Assembly: GCA_016784735.1 (NCBI GenBank)
Contig: JADHUC010000063.1
Coordinates: 1 to 43,242, forward strand
From: Pirellulaceae bacterium
Lineage (GTDB): Bacteria > Planctomycetota > Planctomycetia > Pirellulales > Pirellulaceae
Direction: 5' to 3'
DNA length: 43,242 bases
In this document: positions 27,467 through 36,276 of the stretch, in pieces
Numbering within the stretch: the stretch's first letter is position 1
Layout: each line of letters opens with the position of its first letter
Made by a program: the position numbers and the translations under genes
Notes under the pieces: generated by a model
Seen by the model: only the letters and a program-made list of their open reading frames with translations
Databases searched by the model: none
What the model was told of the DNA's origin: nothing

Positions 27467-27601
27467 TTCTCTATTCTCGGCCATCCCCATCTTCGCGGCC
27501 GATAGGCGAATGAGGGCCAGTCAGAAAGGCCTTCGCCATCAACGGTTTTCGTCGCAGTGTTCGTGGCGCTTCGCGGTCTGCTCGCGCAAACAACCTGTTC
27601 T

Positions 27602-27660
27602 TCGGCAATTGGCACAGGTCTTGCAGACAGATCGTCGCGTGGGCGACCGACTGCATGCCG
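27602..27660 (+). repeat. Duplicated sigma-54 promoter and leader, copy B
   Basis: 59 bases matching 22612-22670 with 3 mismatches; this copy still precedes an intact gene. Confidence 0.9.
27610..27625 (+). promoter_or_regulatory. Sigma-54 promoter of the dksA-like operon
   Basis: TGGCACAGGTCTTGCA, a near-consensus -24/-12 element. Transcription should begin near 27636, about 64 bases before the start codon at 27700. The intergenic stretch 27126-27699 otherwise holds repeat copy B and no gene. Confidence 0.85.
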
Positions 27661-27699
27661 AAGAGGGAGATCGCCGTGCCTGTGTTGAGGGTCAGAGCA

Positions 27700-28065
27700 A
27701 TGAACAAAGCAGACCAGAGACTGTACAAAGAACGCCTTCTTGCCTTGCGGGCGGAGCTCCGAAACGACGTACGCCAAATGGCCGATTCCGTGCTGCAAAA
27801 GACGCCCGCCGAAGCGAACGGAAACTCATCTGTGATGCCGATGCACATGGCGGAGATCGGCAGCGACAACTTCGAACGCGAGTTCACGTTGAGCCTGCTG
27901 TCAACCAAAGACCGCACCCTCGATCAGATCGAGCGAGCGTTGGAACGTATGGAAGATGGCTTCTACGGTGTGTGTGACCAGTGCGGAACAAGGATCCCCA
28001 AAACGCGGCTAAAGGCCATCCCGTACACAAGTCGTTGCGTCAGATGTGCTTCCAGCCAAGGCTGA
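27700..28065 (+). CDS. DksA/TraR-family zinc-finger regulator
   Basis: 121 residues from MNKADQRLYKERLL, with TTGAGGG about 9 bases upstream. An ATG at 27655 in frame lacks an SD. An N-terminal helical hairpin contains AEIGSDNFEREFTL, and the C-terminal zinc finger has Cys92, Cys95, Cys113 and Cys116 (CDQC and CVRC). DksA-type proteins enter the RNA polymerase secondary channel, often with ppGpp, to redirect transcription during starvation. It is first in a sigma-54 operon and followed 56 bases later by a small zinc-ribbon membrane protein. Confidence 0.95.
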   Translation: MNKADQRLYKERLLALRAELRNDVRQMADSVLQKTPAEANGNSSVMPMHMAEIGSDNFEREFTLSLLSTKDRTLDQIERALERMEDGFYGVCDQCGTRIPKTRLKAIPYTSRCVRCASSQG

Positions 28066-28121
28066 GGCCATTTCGCCGAACAAGAACAAGTCGATGAGAA
28101 CTCGCAAGGAGCGTGTCTAAG

Positions 28122-28304
28122 ATGTTTGGCCTGCAAGGGATCATCGCACTGATTGTGTGTGTCGCTCCACCTCTGGTTATCGTCGCCATCCTAATATGGG
28201 CGAGCCGCAGGCCAAAGTGCCCCAACTGCCACGACGCCGTGTCGCCGGATGACGTAGCCTGTCCGAAATGTGGCTACTTTCTCACGCCTCGGCAAGGTCG
28301 CTAA
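28122..28304 (+). CDS. Small membrane protein with C-terminal zinc ribbon
   Basis: 60 residues. AAGGAG (28106-28111) is 10 bases before the ATG at 28122 and too close to a GTG at 28113, so 28122 is chosen. One hydrophobic segment (about residues 5-28) precedes a zinc-ribbon pair, CPNC and CPKCGY, separated by 12 residues. It probably sits in the inner membrane with the ribbon in the cytoplasm. No function is known to me. It lies between the dksA-like gene and an antiporter and is probably co-transcribed. Confidence 0.8.
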   Translation: MFGLQGIIALIVCVAPPLVIVAILIWASRRPKCPNCHDAVSPDDVACPKCGYFLTPRQGR

Positions 28305-28510
28305 GTCCCCTTGTCCGCGACCACCATGGAGAGGAAGATGGATTGGGCCGGCGCACTTCACAGCCGCCAGTCATCGGGAGGACACGTGGGGACGTACCGC
28401 AGAGAATCGAGTGTTGCCCATAGACGTGGGTTAGTCTCCAAGCATGCGAACGCTGCATCAACTCCGAGGCGTTTGGTCCGCGGCCGCAACCATTATCGGC
28501 GGAGAATTTG

Positions 28511-30133
28511 GTGATCGTTGAACTGATCAATGATCTGTTCATCATCCTCGCGGCGGGACTTATCTCTGGGCTTGTCTGTCGACGGCTCAGACTGTCCATG
28601 TTGGTCGGCTATCTGCTGGCGGGAGCGGTAATCGGTCACGGCGGCCTAGGTCTAATCACAGAGGATTTGGAGGACATCGAGCACGTTGCACGCGCCGGAG
28701 CCCTCTTGCTTCTCTTTGCCATCGGGATCGAGTTCTCGCTAGAAGACCTTGCCCGCCTGAGCCGGTATCTCTTCGTCGGTGGCAGCATTCAGATGCTGCT
28801 AGTCGTCGTTCCGGTGGGGCTGGCATGTATCCTGTTCGGCGTTTTTTGGAAGTCGGCGTTATTGATTGCCGCGGCAACGGCGCTAAGCTCGACCGTCCTC
28901 GTGTACCGGGCGTTGACCGAATGGGGAGAAACGGCCTCGCCACATGGTCGTCGAGCGATTGGCATTCTTCTGTTTCAAGACGTAGCCCTCGTGCCGCTGA
29001 TGCTATTGGTCCCGTTGCTGACCGGCGGAGAACAAGGGCTTGGGATATGGGCATACGCGCTGCTGGCGTTGAACTCCATGATATTTGTCGCCGCAGTTCC
29101 TGTGTTACGCGCGGTGTTCGCGCGGTGGATAGTGCCGCTGCTAAGCAATTTACGCAGCGTGGAGTTGGTAATTCTGTTCGGTTTGATCGTGTTAGTGGGG
29201 TCTTGTCTGGGAGCGAACGCCGCCGGTCTCCCTCCCGCCCTCGGTGCATTTGCTGCCGGATTGGTCTTGAACGGAAATCGACTGACCGGACAAGTCGACG
29301 CTTTGATCTTGCCCTACCGTGAATCCTTCGGCGCCGTCTTCTTCGTCAGTCTGGGCACGCTCTTGGATGTAGACGTGCTGATGGAGAACCCCGTGCTGCT
29401 GTGCGTGGGGCTGTTCGCGGTTCTCCTAATCAAGACGGGCGCAGCAACGGTCGCGCTGCGCGTCACCCGATTGCCCTGGCATGCCGCGGCAGGAATGGCG
29501 ATCGGCTTAGCGCAGTTGGGTGAGTTATCCTTCGTTCTTCTTTCCGAATGTCTGCACGCCGATCTGATCAGCCAACTCGATTACAACCGGTTGCTGTTTG
29601 TGGCGATGGGAACGCTTTTCTTCACCCCGCAACTACTAAAGCTCGGTCTGCGCTGGTGTCGTCGATGGCCTCTGGCTGACGATCTAGCCGGAGAGCGCCG
29701 CGGGCCTCTGCCGTCTGCGTCCAAGGAAGCGCTCGTGATCGGTCTCGGACCGATCGGCCGGCAGGCCGCTTCCCAATTGGAGATCATGGGTATCGACGTC
29801 TGTCTGATCGATCTGAGCCCGGTCAATCTGCACGCCTATGCCCAGCAAGGCTTCCGTACCGTTTCAGGGGATGGACGTGATCCGGAGGTACTCGATCGCG
29901 CCGCCGCGGCACACGCACAGATCGCAGTCGTGTGCGTGCCCGACGACCAGATCGCCGTGCAAATCGTCAGGGCGCTACGGACTCTGAATTCACAGTGCGC
30001 GATCGTGGTGCGCTGTCGATATCAGGCCAGCCGACCTGCACTGCAGAGTGCCGGTGCACACACCGTCGTCATCGAGGAAACGGAAGCATCAATGGCAGTG
30101 CGTCGATTGTTGGACGGGATGAACTCTCATTAA
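28511..30133 (+). CDS. Kef-type CPA2 antiporter with RCK (TrkA-N) domain
   Basis: About 540 residues. GGAG lies 6 bases before the GTG at 28511, which is better placed than the TTG at 28508. Around 12 hydrophobic segments fill residues 1-385, with LVGYLLAGAVIGHGGLGLI and a LLFAIGIEFSLEDL motif typical of CPA2 exchangers. A cytoplasmic Rossmann RCK domain follows (LVIGLGPIGRQAASQL, then DVCLIDLSPVN). It probably exports K+ in exchange for H+ under stress. The 206-base gap before it shows no clear promoter. The CNNM gene follows 22 bases later. Confidence 0.95.
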   Translation: MIVELINDLFIILAAGLISGLVCRRLRLSMLVGYLLAGAVIGHGGLGLITEDLEDIEHVARAGALLLLFAIGIEFSLEDLARLSRYLFVGGSIQMLLVVVPVGLACILFGVFWKSALLIAAATALSSTVLVYRALTEWGETASPHGRRAIGILLFQDVALVPLMLLVPLLTGGEQGLGIWAYALLALNSMIFVAAVPVLRAVFARWIVPLLSNLRSVELVILFGLIVLVGSCLGANAAGLPPALGAFAAGLVLNGNRLTGQVDALILPYRESFGAVFFVSLGTLLDVDVLMENPVLLCVGLFAVLLIKTGAATVALRVTRLPWHAAAGMAIGLAQLGELSFVLLSECLHADLISQLDYNRLLFVAMGTLFFTPQLLKLGLRWCRRWPLADDLAGERRGPLPSASKEALVIGLGPIGRQAASQLEIMGIDVCLIDLSPVNLHAYAQQGFRTVSGDGRDPEVLDRAAAAHAQIAVVCVPDDQIAVQIVRALRTLNSQCAIVVRCRYQASRPALQSAGAHTVVIEETEASMAVRRLLDGMNSH

Positions 30134-30155
30134 GCCCTGCTAGGAGGAGCGACGA

Positions 30156-31388
30156 ATGGCTCTGTTCGTGTTTAGCGTATGCCTGGCTCTAATAGTCTCC
30201 GCTCTCTGCTCGCTCATGGAAGCGACGTTACTGAGCCTTACGCCAAGCCAAGTCGCCCAATTGTCCCAGAGGCATCCAAAGCTGGGTGCGATTTGGCAGG
30301 ACTTCAAGAGCCGAATAGACCGGCCCATCGCCGTGATTCTGCTGATCAACACGGCGGCCCACACGATTGGCGCCTCGATTGCCGGGTCGCAGTTCGACGA
30401 GCTGTTTGGAGACGAATGGATACTGGTCTTCTCGCTCGTGTTCACCTACTTGATGCTCCAATTCACGGAAATCCTGCCGAAAACGCTTGGGGTGAAGCAT
30501 AACCGTTTTTTCGCCCGGCTGATTGCGCGTCCGCTGATGGCCGCCGTTTCTGTGCTGGCGCCAGTGCTGTACTTGGTGCAATGGGTCCCATTCAAAGGGC
30601 GTCGGCGCAACGAGACCACTCCGGCCGCGGAGGAGATCGCAGCGCTGGCCGGTCTGGCTCGGCTCTCGAAGCAGATTAGCAGCCAGCAGGAGCGCATCAT
30701 CAAAGGGGGAGTCCGTCTTTCGCGGTTGGACGTCTGCAACGTCATGCTACCCAGGGAAGACATCAGTTTCTTGTCCACCTCGCAGACGACCAGTGATGCC
30801 TTGATCACGGCGCACCTGGAAGCGCATACCCGCTTTCCCATCTGCGAAGGCGACAATCGCGACCACGTCGCGGGCTACGTCAATTTCAAAGAGCTGGTGT
30901 ACCACATGCGGACGAATTCCGCAGATCCCAGTTTAAGGGGGATCATCCGGCCAATTCATTTTGTGGCGCCTAGCGATTCGGCGTCGGACTTGCTCAGGGC
31001 GTTTGTCGAGCAACACGTTCACATGGCGATCGTACGCGACCGCGATGGCAAGACGTTGGGCGTGGTCACCCTTGAAGACTTGGTCGAAGAGTTCGTGGGC
31101 GAACTGGAAGATGAATTCGACCGCCTACCGCGAATGTTTCATGTCCTCAGAGGCGGCACGTGGATGATTGGTGGAGGCACACCGATGTCGCAGGTTGTAT
31201 CGGAGCTGCAACTCGATGTTCCGAACGCGACGGGAAGCGTGTCCGCTTGGCTGCTGCAAAGATTCGAGCGCATGCCAAAGCCCGGCGATCAGATTCAGGA
31301 GGGAGGTGCCGTGTTCACGGTTCGCCGCGTACGGCGAGGAAAGATCTTCGAGGTCGCGGTCAGCCGCGATAAGCGGTCAGCCTCCTGA
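30156..31388 (+). CDS. CNNM/CorC (HlyC-type) transport protein with CBS pair
   Basis: 410 residues with a strong AGGAGGAG site. The N-terminal DUF21/CNNM domain has hydrophobic segments at about 1-22, 60-85, 88-110 and 125-150, and contains EILPKTLGVKH. A CBS pair follows (LPREDISFLS, then VVTLEDLVEEFVGE), and then the CorC/HlyC C-terminal domain. Homologues extrude Mg2+ or other divalent ions. It is the second gene after the Kef-type antiporter, consistent with an ion-homeostasis unit. Confidence 0.95.
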   Translation: MALFVFSVCLALIVSALCSLMEATLLSLTPSQVAQLSQRHPKLGAIWQDFKSRIDRPIAVILLINTAAHTIGASIAGSQFDELFGDEWILVFSLVFTYLMLQFTEILPKTLGVKHNRFFARLIARPLMAAVSVLAPVLYLVQWVPFKGRRRNETTPAAEEIAALAGLARLSKQISSQQERIIKGGVRLSRLDVCNVMLPREDISFLSTSQTTSDALITAHLEAHTRFPICEGDNRDHVAGYVNFKELVYHMRTNSADPSLRGIIRPIHFVAPSDSASDLLRAFVEQHVHMAIVRDRDGKTLGVVTLEDLVEEFVGELEDEFDRLPRMFHVLRGGTWMIGGGTPMSQVVSELQLDVPNATGSVSAWLLQRFERMPKPGDQIQEGGAVFTVRRVRRGKIFEVAVSRDKRSAS

Positions 31389-31496
31389 GGGACTTTCATC
31401 GGCCAAAACATGCCCCAGTCTGCGCGGGGTACCGTCAAGAAGTTTCTGGGATTATGTTACGATCGGGGCGAGGAATCACGCTGGAGGCGGCTTCTG

Positions 31497-33008
31497 ATGC
31501 GTTCAAAACTGGCAACTAAGATCTCCGTGGCCATCGTGGGTGTGGTCGCCCTGGCCCTTTCCTGCAGCGTGGTGGCGTTGCTCTCGACGCGTCACATCGG
31601 GGGGCTGATGCAGGATGCGGTCAAGGAGAACCTCTCCAGTCTCCGTGCAGCGGAAGAACTGGATAATGCTCTGCTCCGAAAACGGGGCTTGGTTGTTTCG
31701 TTCATGCTTGACAGTGGAAACCCCCAGCGGCTTGAGGACCTTCAGCGGACGAAGCAGTCTTTCTACGATGCGCTGGATCTGGCTCGGAAAACCGCCCACA
31801 CTGCAGGCGAAAAGGCGCTCTTGGACGAGTTGGAGCAGGCTTATCAGAAATACGACGAGAAGCGAACGGAAATGATCGCGATATATCAAAGCGGAGAGAA
31901 TGAGAAGGCGGTCGCGGTGTTCTTGAATGAGGTGAGCAGTCTTTCTGACCACATCGATCGCCTCACGGGCGAGTTTATCGCGGAAAACAAACGCTACATC
32001 GAGTCGGCGACAACACGTGCCCAACACCGAATCGGTCATATCAACTGGTTGGTGGGTGGGTTTGCATGCCTGACGTTCGGGCTTGGTCTACTTCTTGCTT
32101 GGCTGTTTTTTCACGGTGTCTTTTTCCCGCTGCGAAAAATGGTCGCGGACGCTCGTAACTTTACCGGGCAGCGGTCCCTCCGTGCCGCTGAAATGCCCAC
32201 GGATGAGCTTCCCGCCGTTGGCGAGTATTTGCGCTCCCTGATGTGCGACGTTTCGGATGCCCGCTCGGCCCTGGGGGAGAATCGGCGGCGGTTGATGAAC
32301 GCCGAGAAACTGGCCACCGTGGGCAAACTGGCAGCCGGCGTGGCCCATGAGATACGCAACCCCCTGACCGCGGTGAAGATGTGGTTGTTCTCCATCCGCA
32401 AGGCGGTCGGGCACGATCCCGAACTGGATCGCAAATTCGAGATCATCTCCGAGGAGATGACGCGGTTGGAGAGGATCGTCTGCAACTTCCTCGAATTCTC
32501 GCGACCGTCGGCACTAAAGCTAGAGGCGCAATCCGTTTCCTTGTTGATCGACAAGACGCTGGAGCTGTTCGGCCACCGGATCGAAGAGAGAAAACTCCGC
32601 CTGGTCCGCAATGACGCCGAGCCAATTCTCCCGGTCATGGCTGACGGAGAACAACTCAAGCAAGTGTTCATTAACGTGTTGGACAACGCAGTCGAAGCGA
32701 CGGCCGAACGTGGCGAGATTCGGATTGTCATCGACACGGCGGACGAGACAGATGATCGTTCGATGGTGGTGGTGCGTGTTCAAGATACCGGCCAAGGAAT
32801 GCCGCAAGACGTCCGTGACCGAATCTTCGAACCCTTTTACACCACGAAGGACGACGGCACGGGGCTTGGCCTGTGTATCGCCGCCCACATCATGGCAAGG
32901 CACGGCGGACGGCTCGTGCTGGAATCATCAACAGAGCGGGGAACGACGTTCGCTGTCTGGATCCCGATAGCCCGGAAAGAAGCCCATGAGCAAAATCCTG
33001 GTAGTTGA
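31497..33008 (+). CDS. Membrane sensor histidine kinase with four-helix periplasmic domain
   Basis: 503 residues from MRSKLATKISVAIV; GGAGG lies 9 bases upstream. Membrane segments at about 8-30 and 182-206 bracket a helical sensor resembling the 4HB-MCP type (KENLSSLRAAEELDNALLRKRG). A HAMP-like linker, HisKA with His284 in VAHEIRNPL, and an ATPase domain with NVLDNAVEA, DTGQGM and GTGLGL follow. The frame is open back to 31410, but that part has no SD. The stop overlaps the next gene by 23 bases, so the pair is co-translated. Confidence 0.95.
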   Translation: MRSKLATKISVAIVGVVALALSCSVVALLSTRHIGGLMQDAVKENLSSLRAAEELDNALLRKRGLVVSFMLDSGNPQRLEDLQRTKQSFYDALDLARKTAHTAGEKALLDELEQAYQKYDEKRTEMIAIYQSGENEKAVAVFLNEVSSLSDHIDRLTGEFIAENKRYIESATTRAQHRIGHINWLVGGFACLTFGLGLLLAWLFFHGVFFPLRKMVADARNFTGQRSLRAAEMPTDELPAVGEYLRSLMCDVSDARSALGENRRRLMNAEKLATVGKLAAGVAHEIRNPLTAVKMWLFSIRKAVGHDPELDRKFEIISEEMTRLERIVCNFLEFSRPSALKLEAQSVSLLIDKTLELFGHRIEERKLRLVRNDAEPILPVMADGEQLKQVFINVLDNAVEATAERGEIRIVIDTADETDDRSMVVVRVQDTGQGMPQDVRDRIFEPFYTTKDDGTGLGLCIAAHIMARHGGRLVLESSTERGTTFAVWIPIARKEAHEQNPGS

Positions 33009-34419
33009 CGACGAGCGAAACGTGCGATCCGGGTTCGAGGAAGTACTCGGCTCGGAGGGGCACGAAGTCATCACGGCCCACCGTGCCCAAGCGGCGCTGG
33101 AGCGCATCGAGGCCGAGGAGTTCGATCTGGTGATTCTGGATATCCGCATGCCGGGCATGAGCGGTCTGGACGCGCTCAAGCAGATCAAGCAGGGGCATCC
33201 CAAGCTGCCGGTAATCATTATGACCGGCCAAGGGACCATGGATACCGCCGTCGAAGCTACTAAGTGTGGGGCCTTCGACTACCATCTGAAGCCCTTCGAG
33301 CCGGCCGACATGCTCCAGACGATCGAAAAGGCGCTCCAGTGCGCCCGGCTCATGAGGGGCCACGTTGCTCTCGGCCGGAAGGACGCCGCTGCGGCAGGCG
33401 ACGCCATCATCGGTCAAAGCGCACGTATGCAGGAAGTCTACAAAGCCATCGGACGCGTGGCACAAACCGACGCCACCGTGCTGATTCGGGGCGAGTCGGG
33501 TACCGGCAAGGAGTTGGTCGCCCAGGCTATCTATCAACACAGTCTCCGCAGCGATGCGCCGCTATCGGTCGTCAACTGCGTGGCCATCCCGGAACCGCTC
33601 CTGGAAAGCGAGCTGTTTGGCTACGAGAAGGGCGCGTTTACCGGGGCAGCCGCTCGGCGAATCGGCAAGTTCGAACAGGCCGACGGAGGTACCGTCTTCC
33701 TCGACGAGATCGGCGACATGCCCCTGAGCATTCAGGCGAAGATTCTGCGAGTATTGCAGGAGAAGGAGTTCGAGCGACTCGGCGGCAACCAGACGATTCG
33801 TGTCGATGTGCGAGTGCTGACCGCCACCAACCGGGATCTGGAAATCGCCATCGCGGAGGGTGCTTTTCGGGAAGACCTCTACTATCGTTTGAACGTCGTA
33901 ACCATTCAGGTGCCTCCGCTCCGGGAAAGGCGAGAGGATATCCCCGCGCTGGTCGACTACTTTCTGGAACAATCGGCCCGAGAACTCAACGTGGACAGAC
34001 CTCCGCTGGCTGAAGATGCCGTGGATCTGCTGCAGAACCACTCCTGGCCGGGCAACGTCCGGGAGCTTCAGCACTGCATCCAACGGGCGATGATCCACAC
34101 CAAAGGGCACCCCATCCAGGCGACGGACCTGCATCTTGCCCTGGAGCGCGACAGCGGGCGTGGGCCGGCGGAGGCCGCGAGTCTCGACGACGAGAGGCTG
34201 CTGGATATCGTCCAGCGCTGGCTCAGTTCGCACGGAGGAGTCCGTGCCTGCGAGAAGTTTTTGGAGAAGGCCGAGAGGCTGCTGTTGACCGAAGCCCTCA
34301 AGCGGACCCAAGGCAACCAGACCCGGGCGGCCGAGTTGCTCGGCCTGACCCGCCCGACCCTTCACGCCAAAATGCAGAAACACGGCCTCCACGCCAAGGG
34401 CGATCCGCAACACCGTTAA
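32986..34419 (+). CDS. NtrC-family sigma-54 response regulator
   Basis: 477 residues. The receiver has Asp52 in [12 protein letters not shown]. The AAA+ domain has [10 protein letters not shown], a canonical GAFTGA loop, FLDEIGDMP and [10 protein letters not shown] Fis-like helix-turn-helix follows ([20 protein letters not shown]). It is the partner of the overlapping kinase gene. It stands just upstream of the sigma-54 promoter at 34557, which makes it a candidate activator of the CsrA-BON/stress-protein gene run. Confidence 0.97.
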   Translation: MSKILVVDDERNVRSGFEEVLGSEGHEVITAHRAQAALERIEAEEFDLVILDIRMPGMSGLDALKQIKQGHPKLPVIIMTGQGTMDTAVEATKCGAFDYHLKPFEPADMLQTIEKALQCARLMRGHVALGRKDAAAAGDAIIGQSARMQEVYKAIGRVAQTDATVLIRGESGTGKELVAQAIYQHSLRSDAPLSVVNCVAIPEPLLESELFGYEKGAFTGAAARRIGKFEQADGGTVFLDEIGDMPLSIQAKILRVLQEKEFERLGGNQTIRVDVRVLTATNRDLEIAIAEGAFREDLYYRLNVVTIQVPPLRERREDIPALVDYFLEQSARELNVDRPPLAEDAVDLLQNHSWPGNVRELQHCIQRAMIHTKGHPIQATDLHLALERDSGRGPAEAASLDDERLLDIVQRWLSSHGGVRACEKFLEKAERLLLTEALKRTQGNQTRAAELLGLTRPTLHAKMQKHGLHAKGDPQHR

Positions 34420-34435
34420 CGTCAGGTTCCTGACG
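34420..34435. promoter_or_regulatory. Dyad 120 bases upstream of a sigma-54 promoter
   Basis: Perfect CGTCAGG-TT-CCTGACG immediately after the activator stop. Its distance from the promoter at 34557 suits an activator site. It could instead be a transcript-end hairpin, but no T-run follows. Confidence 0.5.
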
Positions 34436-34556
34436 CAATGCCGATCAGCGAACATGTGGCGCCCCTCGCTGGAAACCGCCACCGAACGCCTCGATGTTTC
34501 TTATCTGGCGGTTCACACACGACTTACAGTCGATCGGGCGTCTCAGTGGCAAGGTC

Positions 34557-34572
34557 TGGCATGACGTTTGCT
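34557..34572 (+). promoter_or_regulatory. Sigma-54 promoter of the receiver/CsrA-BON gene run
   Basis: TGGCATGACGTTTGCT matches the -24/-12 consensus with exact spacing. It lies 67-82 bases before the receiver start. Confidence 0.85.
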
Positions 34573-34638
34573 GTGATGTGAAAAGCCGCGCAATGCGGTC
34601 ATTTCAAGACGGCATCTGCATGAAACGACGGGTGAGTG

Positions 34639-35082
34639 ATGACAACCATTCTACTGGCCGACGACAAGAAGAACATTCGCGAGTTCTGCAAGCAGGAACT
34701 TGAGGATGAGGGATACCGAGTGATCCTTGCTCGCGACGGTCGAGAGGCGATTGAACTGGTCCAGAAGGAGCCACCCGATCTGGTAATCCTGGATCTCTGT
34801 ATGCCAAGAGTTGGCGGCCTCGATGCGGTCGAGCCGATTCGGGCGATCGCCCCTGAGGTTCCTGTCATCCTGTTCACCGCCAACGATGAAGACTGCGTGA
34901 CGGACGGTCGTTGCCGGCACGCGGTGGCCTGCGTGGAGAAGTCTGAGGACCTCACCGAATTGAAACGGGCAATCGTCGGGACCTTAGCCTCGCGGGAAGG
35001 GAATGGGCTCTTTCGTTTCGGACTGCCCCCAAATCTGACGCCAAGTCAGCCAGAAAGCACTCAAGATGAATCTCAGTCCTGA
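34639..35082 (+). CDS. Stand-alone response-regulator receiver
   Basis: 147 residues from the ATG at 34639; a GTG one codon earlier is less likely. A single receiver domain has acidic DD (8-9), Asp52 in VILDLCMPRVGG, LFTAND and the conserved lysine in CVEKSED. A polar tail of about 30 residues follows and there is no output domain. It may act by protein contact or as a phosphate relay. It is first after a sigma-54 promoter, upstream of csrA-like and stress genes. Confidence 0.93.
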   Translation: MTTILLADDKKNIREFCKQELEDEGYRVILARDGREAIELVQKEPPDLVILDLCMPRVGGLDAVEPIRAIAPEVPVILFTANDEDCVTDGRCRHAVACVEKSEDLTELKRAIVGTLASREGNGLFRFGLPPNLTPSQPESTQDESQS

Positions 35083-35111
35083 GCAAAAAGCTATCCGCAC
35101 GGAAAACTGGC

Positions 35112-35132
35112 CTGGCGGTGAGTCACTGCCAG
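35112..35132. promoter_or_regulatory. Palindrome upstream of the CsrA-BON gene
   Basis: CTGGCGGTGA-G-TCACTGCCAG: 10-base arms with one mismatch that still pairs as G-U in RNA. It can form a 9-bp hairpin 65 bases before the start codon. No T-run follows, so a regulatory role or operator is as likely as termination. Confidence 0.5.
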
Positions 35133-35180
35133 CCTCGATTTGGTCGGTGTACGGGAGGCTATGAGCCGTCAAGTTCCTTA

Positions 35181-35188
35181 GGAAGGAG
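35181..35188 (+). promoter_or_regulatory. SD region with two GGA motifs
   Basis: GGAAGGAG ends 8 bases before the CsrA-BON start. CsrA-family proteins recognise GGA, often overlapping the SD, so this site could allow self-repression. Confidence 0.45.
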
Positions 35189-35196
35189 TCTTCGTA

Positions 35197-35691
35197 ATGT
35201 TAGTACTCAGTCGCAAGCCCGGCGAGCAGATTGTGCTGCCGGAGTTGGACATCACCATCACCGTTTTGGGCGTATCCGGCAAGAGGGTGCGCGTGGGCAT
35301 TGCCGCGCCGCGCGAGATCTCCATCCAGCGTGACGAGATCATGGATCGGGTTTGTGAGCGGAAGGTGCCGCCGCCCAACACAAATGAGACTGCTGCTGGG
35401 GCGATGGCCTCGGTACCGCAGTCGCCGGATCTAGACGCCACGTTGGCACATTCGATCACTCGGCGCACCGCGGGTCAGATTGGATCGCTGCACGTGGAAA
35501 CCGCAGAGGGTCGCGTTATTATCCATGGCCGCGCGCAATCATACTATGCCCGCCAACTCGCACAAGAGGCGGTGATGGAGGCGCTGAAGGCGTCAAGTTC
35601 ATGTCATCCTGAAGACGTGGAGTACAATATTGAAATGGTCACCGACCGAGGCCCGACGGAGTTTTCTCCGGGTCTGAAAGGCCACCCATGA
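35197..35691 (+). CDS. CsrA-BON fusion protein
   Basis: 164 residues. Residues 1-55 are a complete CsrA/RsmA domain (MLVLSRKPGEQIVL, then ITITVLGVSGKRVRVGIAAP and IQRDEI), including the conserved N-terminal RNA-contact strand. A Pro/Asn-rich linker (about 56-72) leads to a BON-like domain (TLAHSITRRTAGQIGSLHVE, VIIHGRAQSYYARQLAQ). The second half resembles the free BON protein at 18511-18912. Ordinary CsrA is about 60-75 residues with no such extension. It should bind GGA-containing mRNA leaders; what the BON part senses is unknown. It lies in the run behind the sigma-54 promoter at 34557. Confidence 0.95.
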   Translation: MLVLSRKPGEQIVLPELDITITVLGVSGKRVRVGIAAPREISIQRDEIMDRVCERKVPPPNTNETAAGAMASVPQSPDLDATLAHSITRRTAGQIGSLHVETAEGRVIIHGRAQSYYARQLAQEAVMEALKASSSCHPEDVEYNIEMVTDRGPTEFSPGLKGHP

Positions 35692-35761
35692 GGAACGGAG
35701 CCTCCTGGAACCCCGAAGGATGTCCGTTGAGTGGTTCCTAAGATTCGGAGGAGGCCGAATC

Positions 35762-36217
35762 ATGACCGAGCTATTCGAAGAACGCGCTGGCCCGTCGTAC
35801 CGGTGCCCGGTGTGTGATGTCACACTGGCCGTCGAACCGGCGTTGCCCACGTATGACACACCTTGCCCAGACTGCGGATACCGACTGTGGTGTCGCAAGA
35901 GAAAGGTCGACGATGTCGTCTTTCTGTGCGTCCTGCCTGACAGAACGCCGGAGGCTGCTGACATCGAGCGTTTGGCCGAGTCGCTCGTACGCTCGTGCCG
36001 TGTCCTGCGTGTCGTCGTTGATTTGTCCGGCCTTGACTTCATCAACAGTGCAATGATGGCCGGGCTGCTAGCCCTGAGAAAGCGAGTACTGGCTGCCAAA
36101 GGCAGGTTGGTGTTATGCGGGCTGTCTCCGCACGTGCAAACAATCTTTAGCCATACTCGAATCGATAGCTTGTTCGAGATAGTCGACGCGGCAACGGATG
36201 CGGTGAGCACTTTATAG
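35762..36217 (+). CDS. STAS-domain protein with N-terminal zinc ribbon
   Basis: 151 residues from MTELFEERAG; GGAGGAGG lies 7 bases upstream. Cys15 and Cys18 (CPVC) with Cys35 and Cys38 (CPDCGY) form a zinc ribbon. The rest is a STAS fold (VVVDLSGLDFINSAMMAGLL, with the serine that anti-sigma-antagonist proteins phosphorylate). Such proteins work in partner-switching stress control. No kinase of the RsbW type is adjacent. Confidence 0.92.
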   Translation: MTELFEERAGPSYRCPVCDVTLAVEPALPTYDTPCPDCGYRLWCRKRKVDDVVFLCVLPDRTPEAADIERLAESLVRSCRVLRVVVDLSGLDFINSAMMAGLLALRKRVLAAKGRLVLCGLSPHVQTIFSHTRIDSLFEIVDAATDAVSTL

Positions 36218-36276
36218 TGTGTGTCCTGCTTTCCATTTTTTCTGTCAATCGGTGAAGGGACCGAGGTGAGTTTGCC

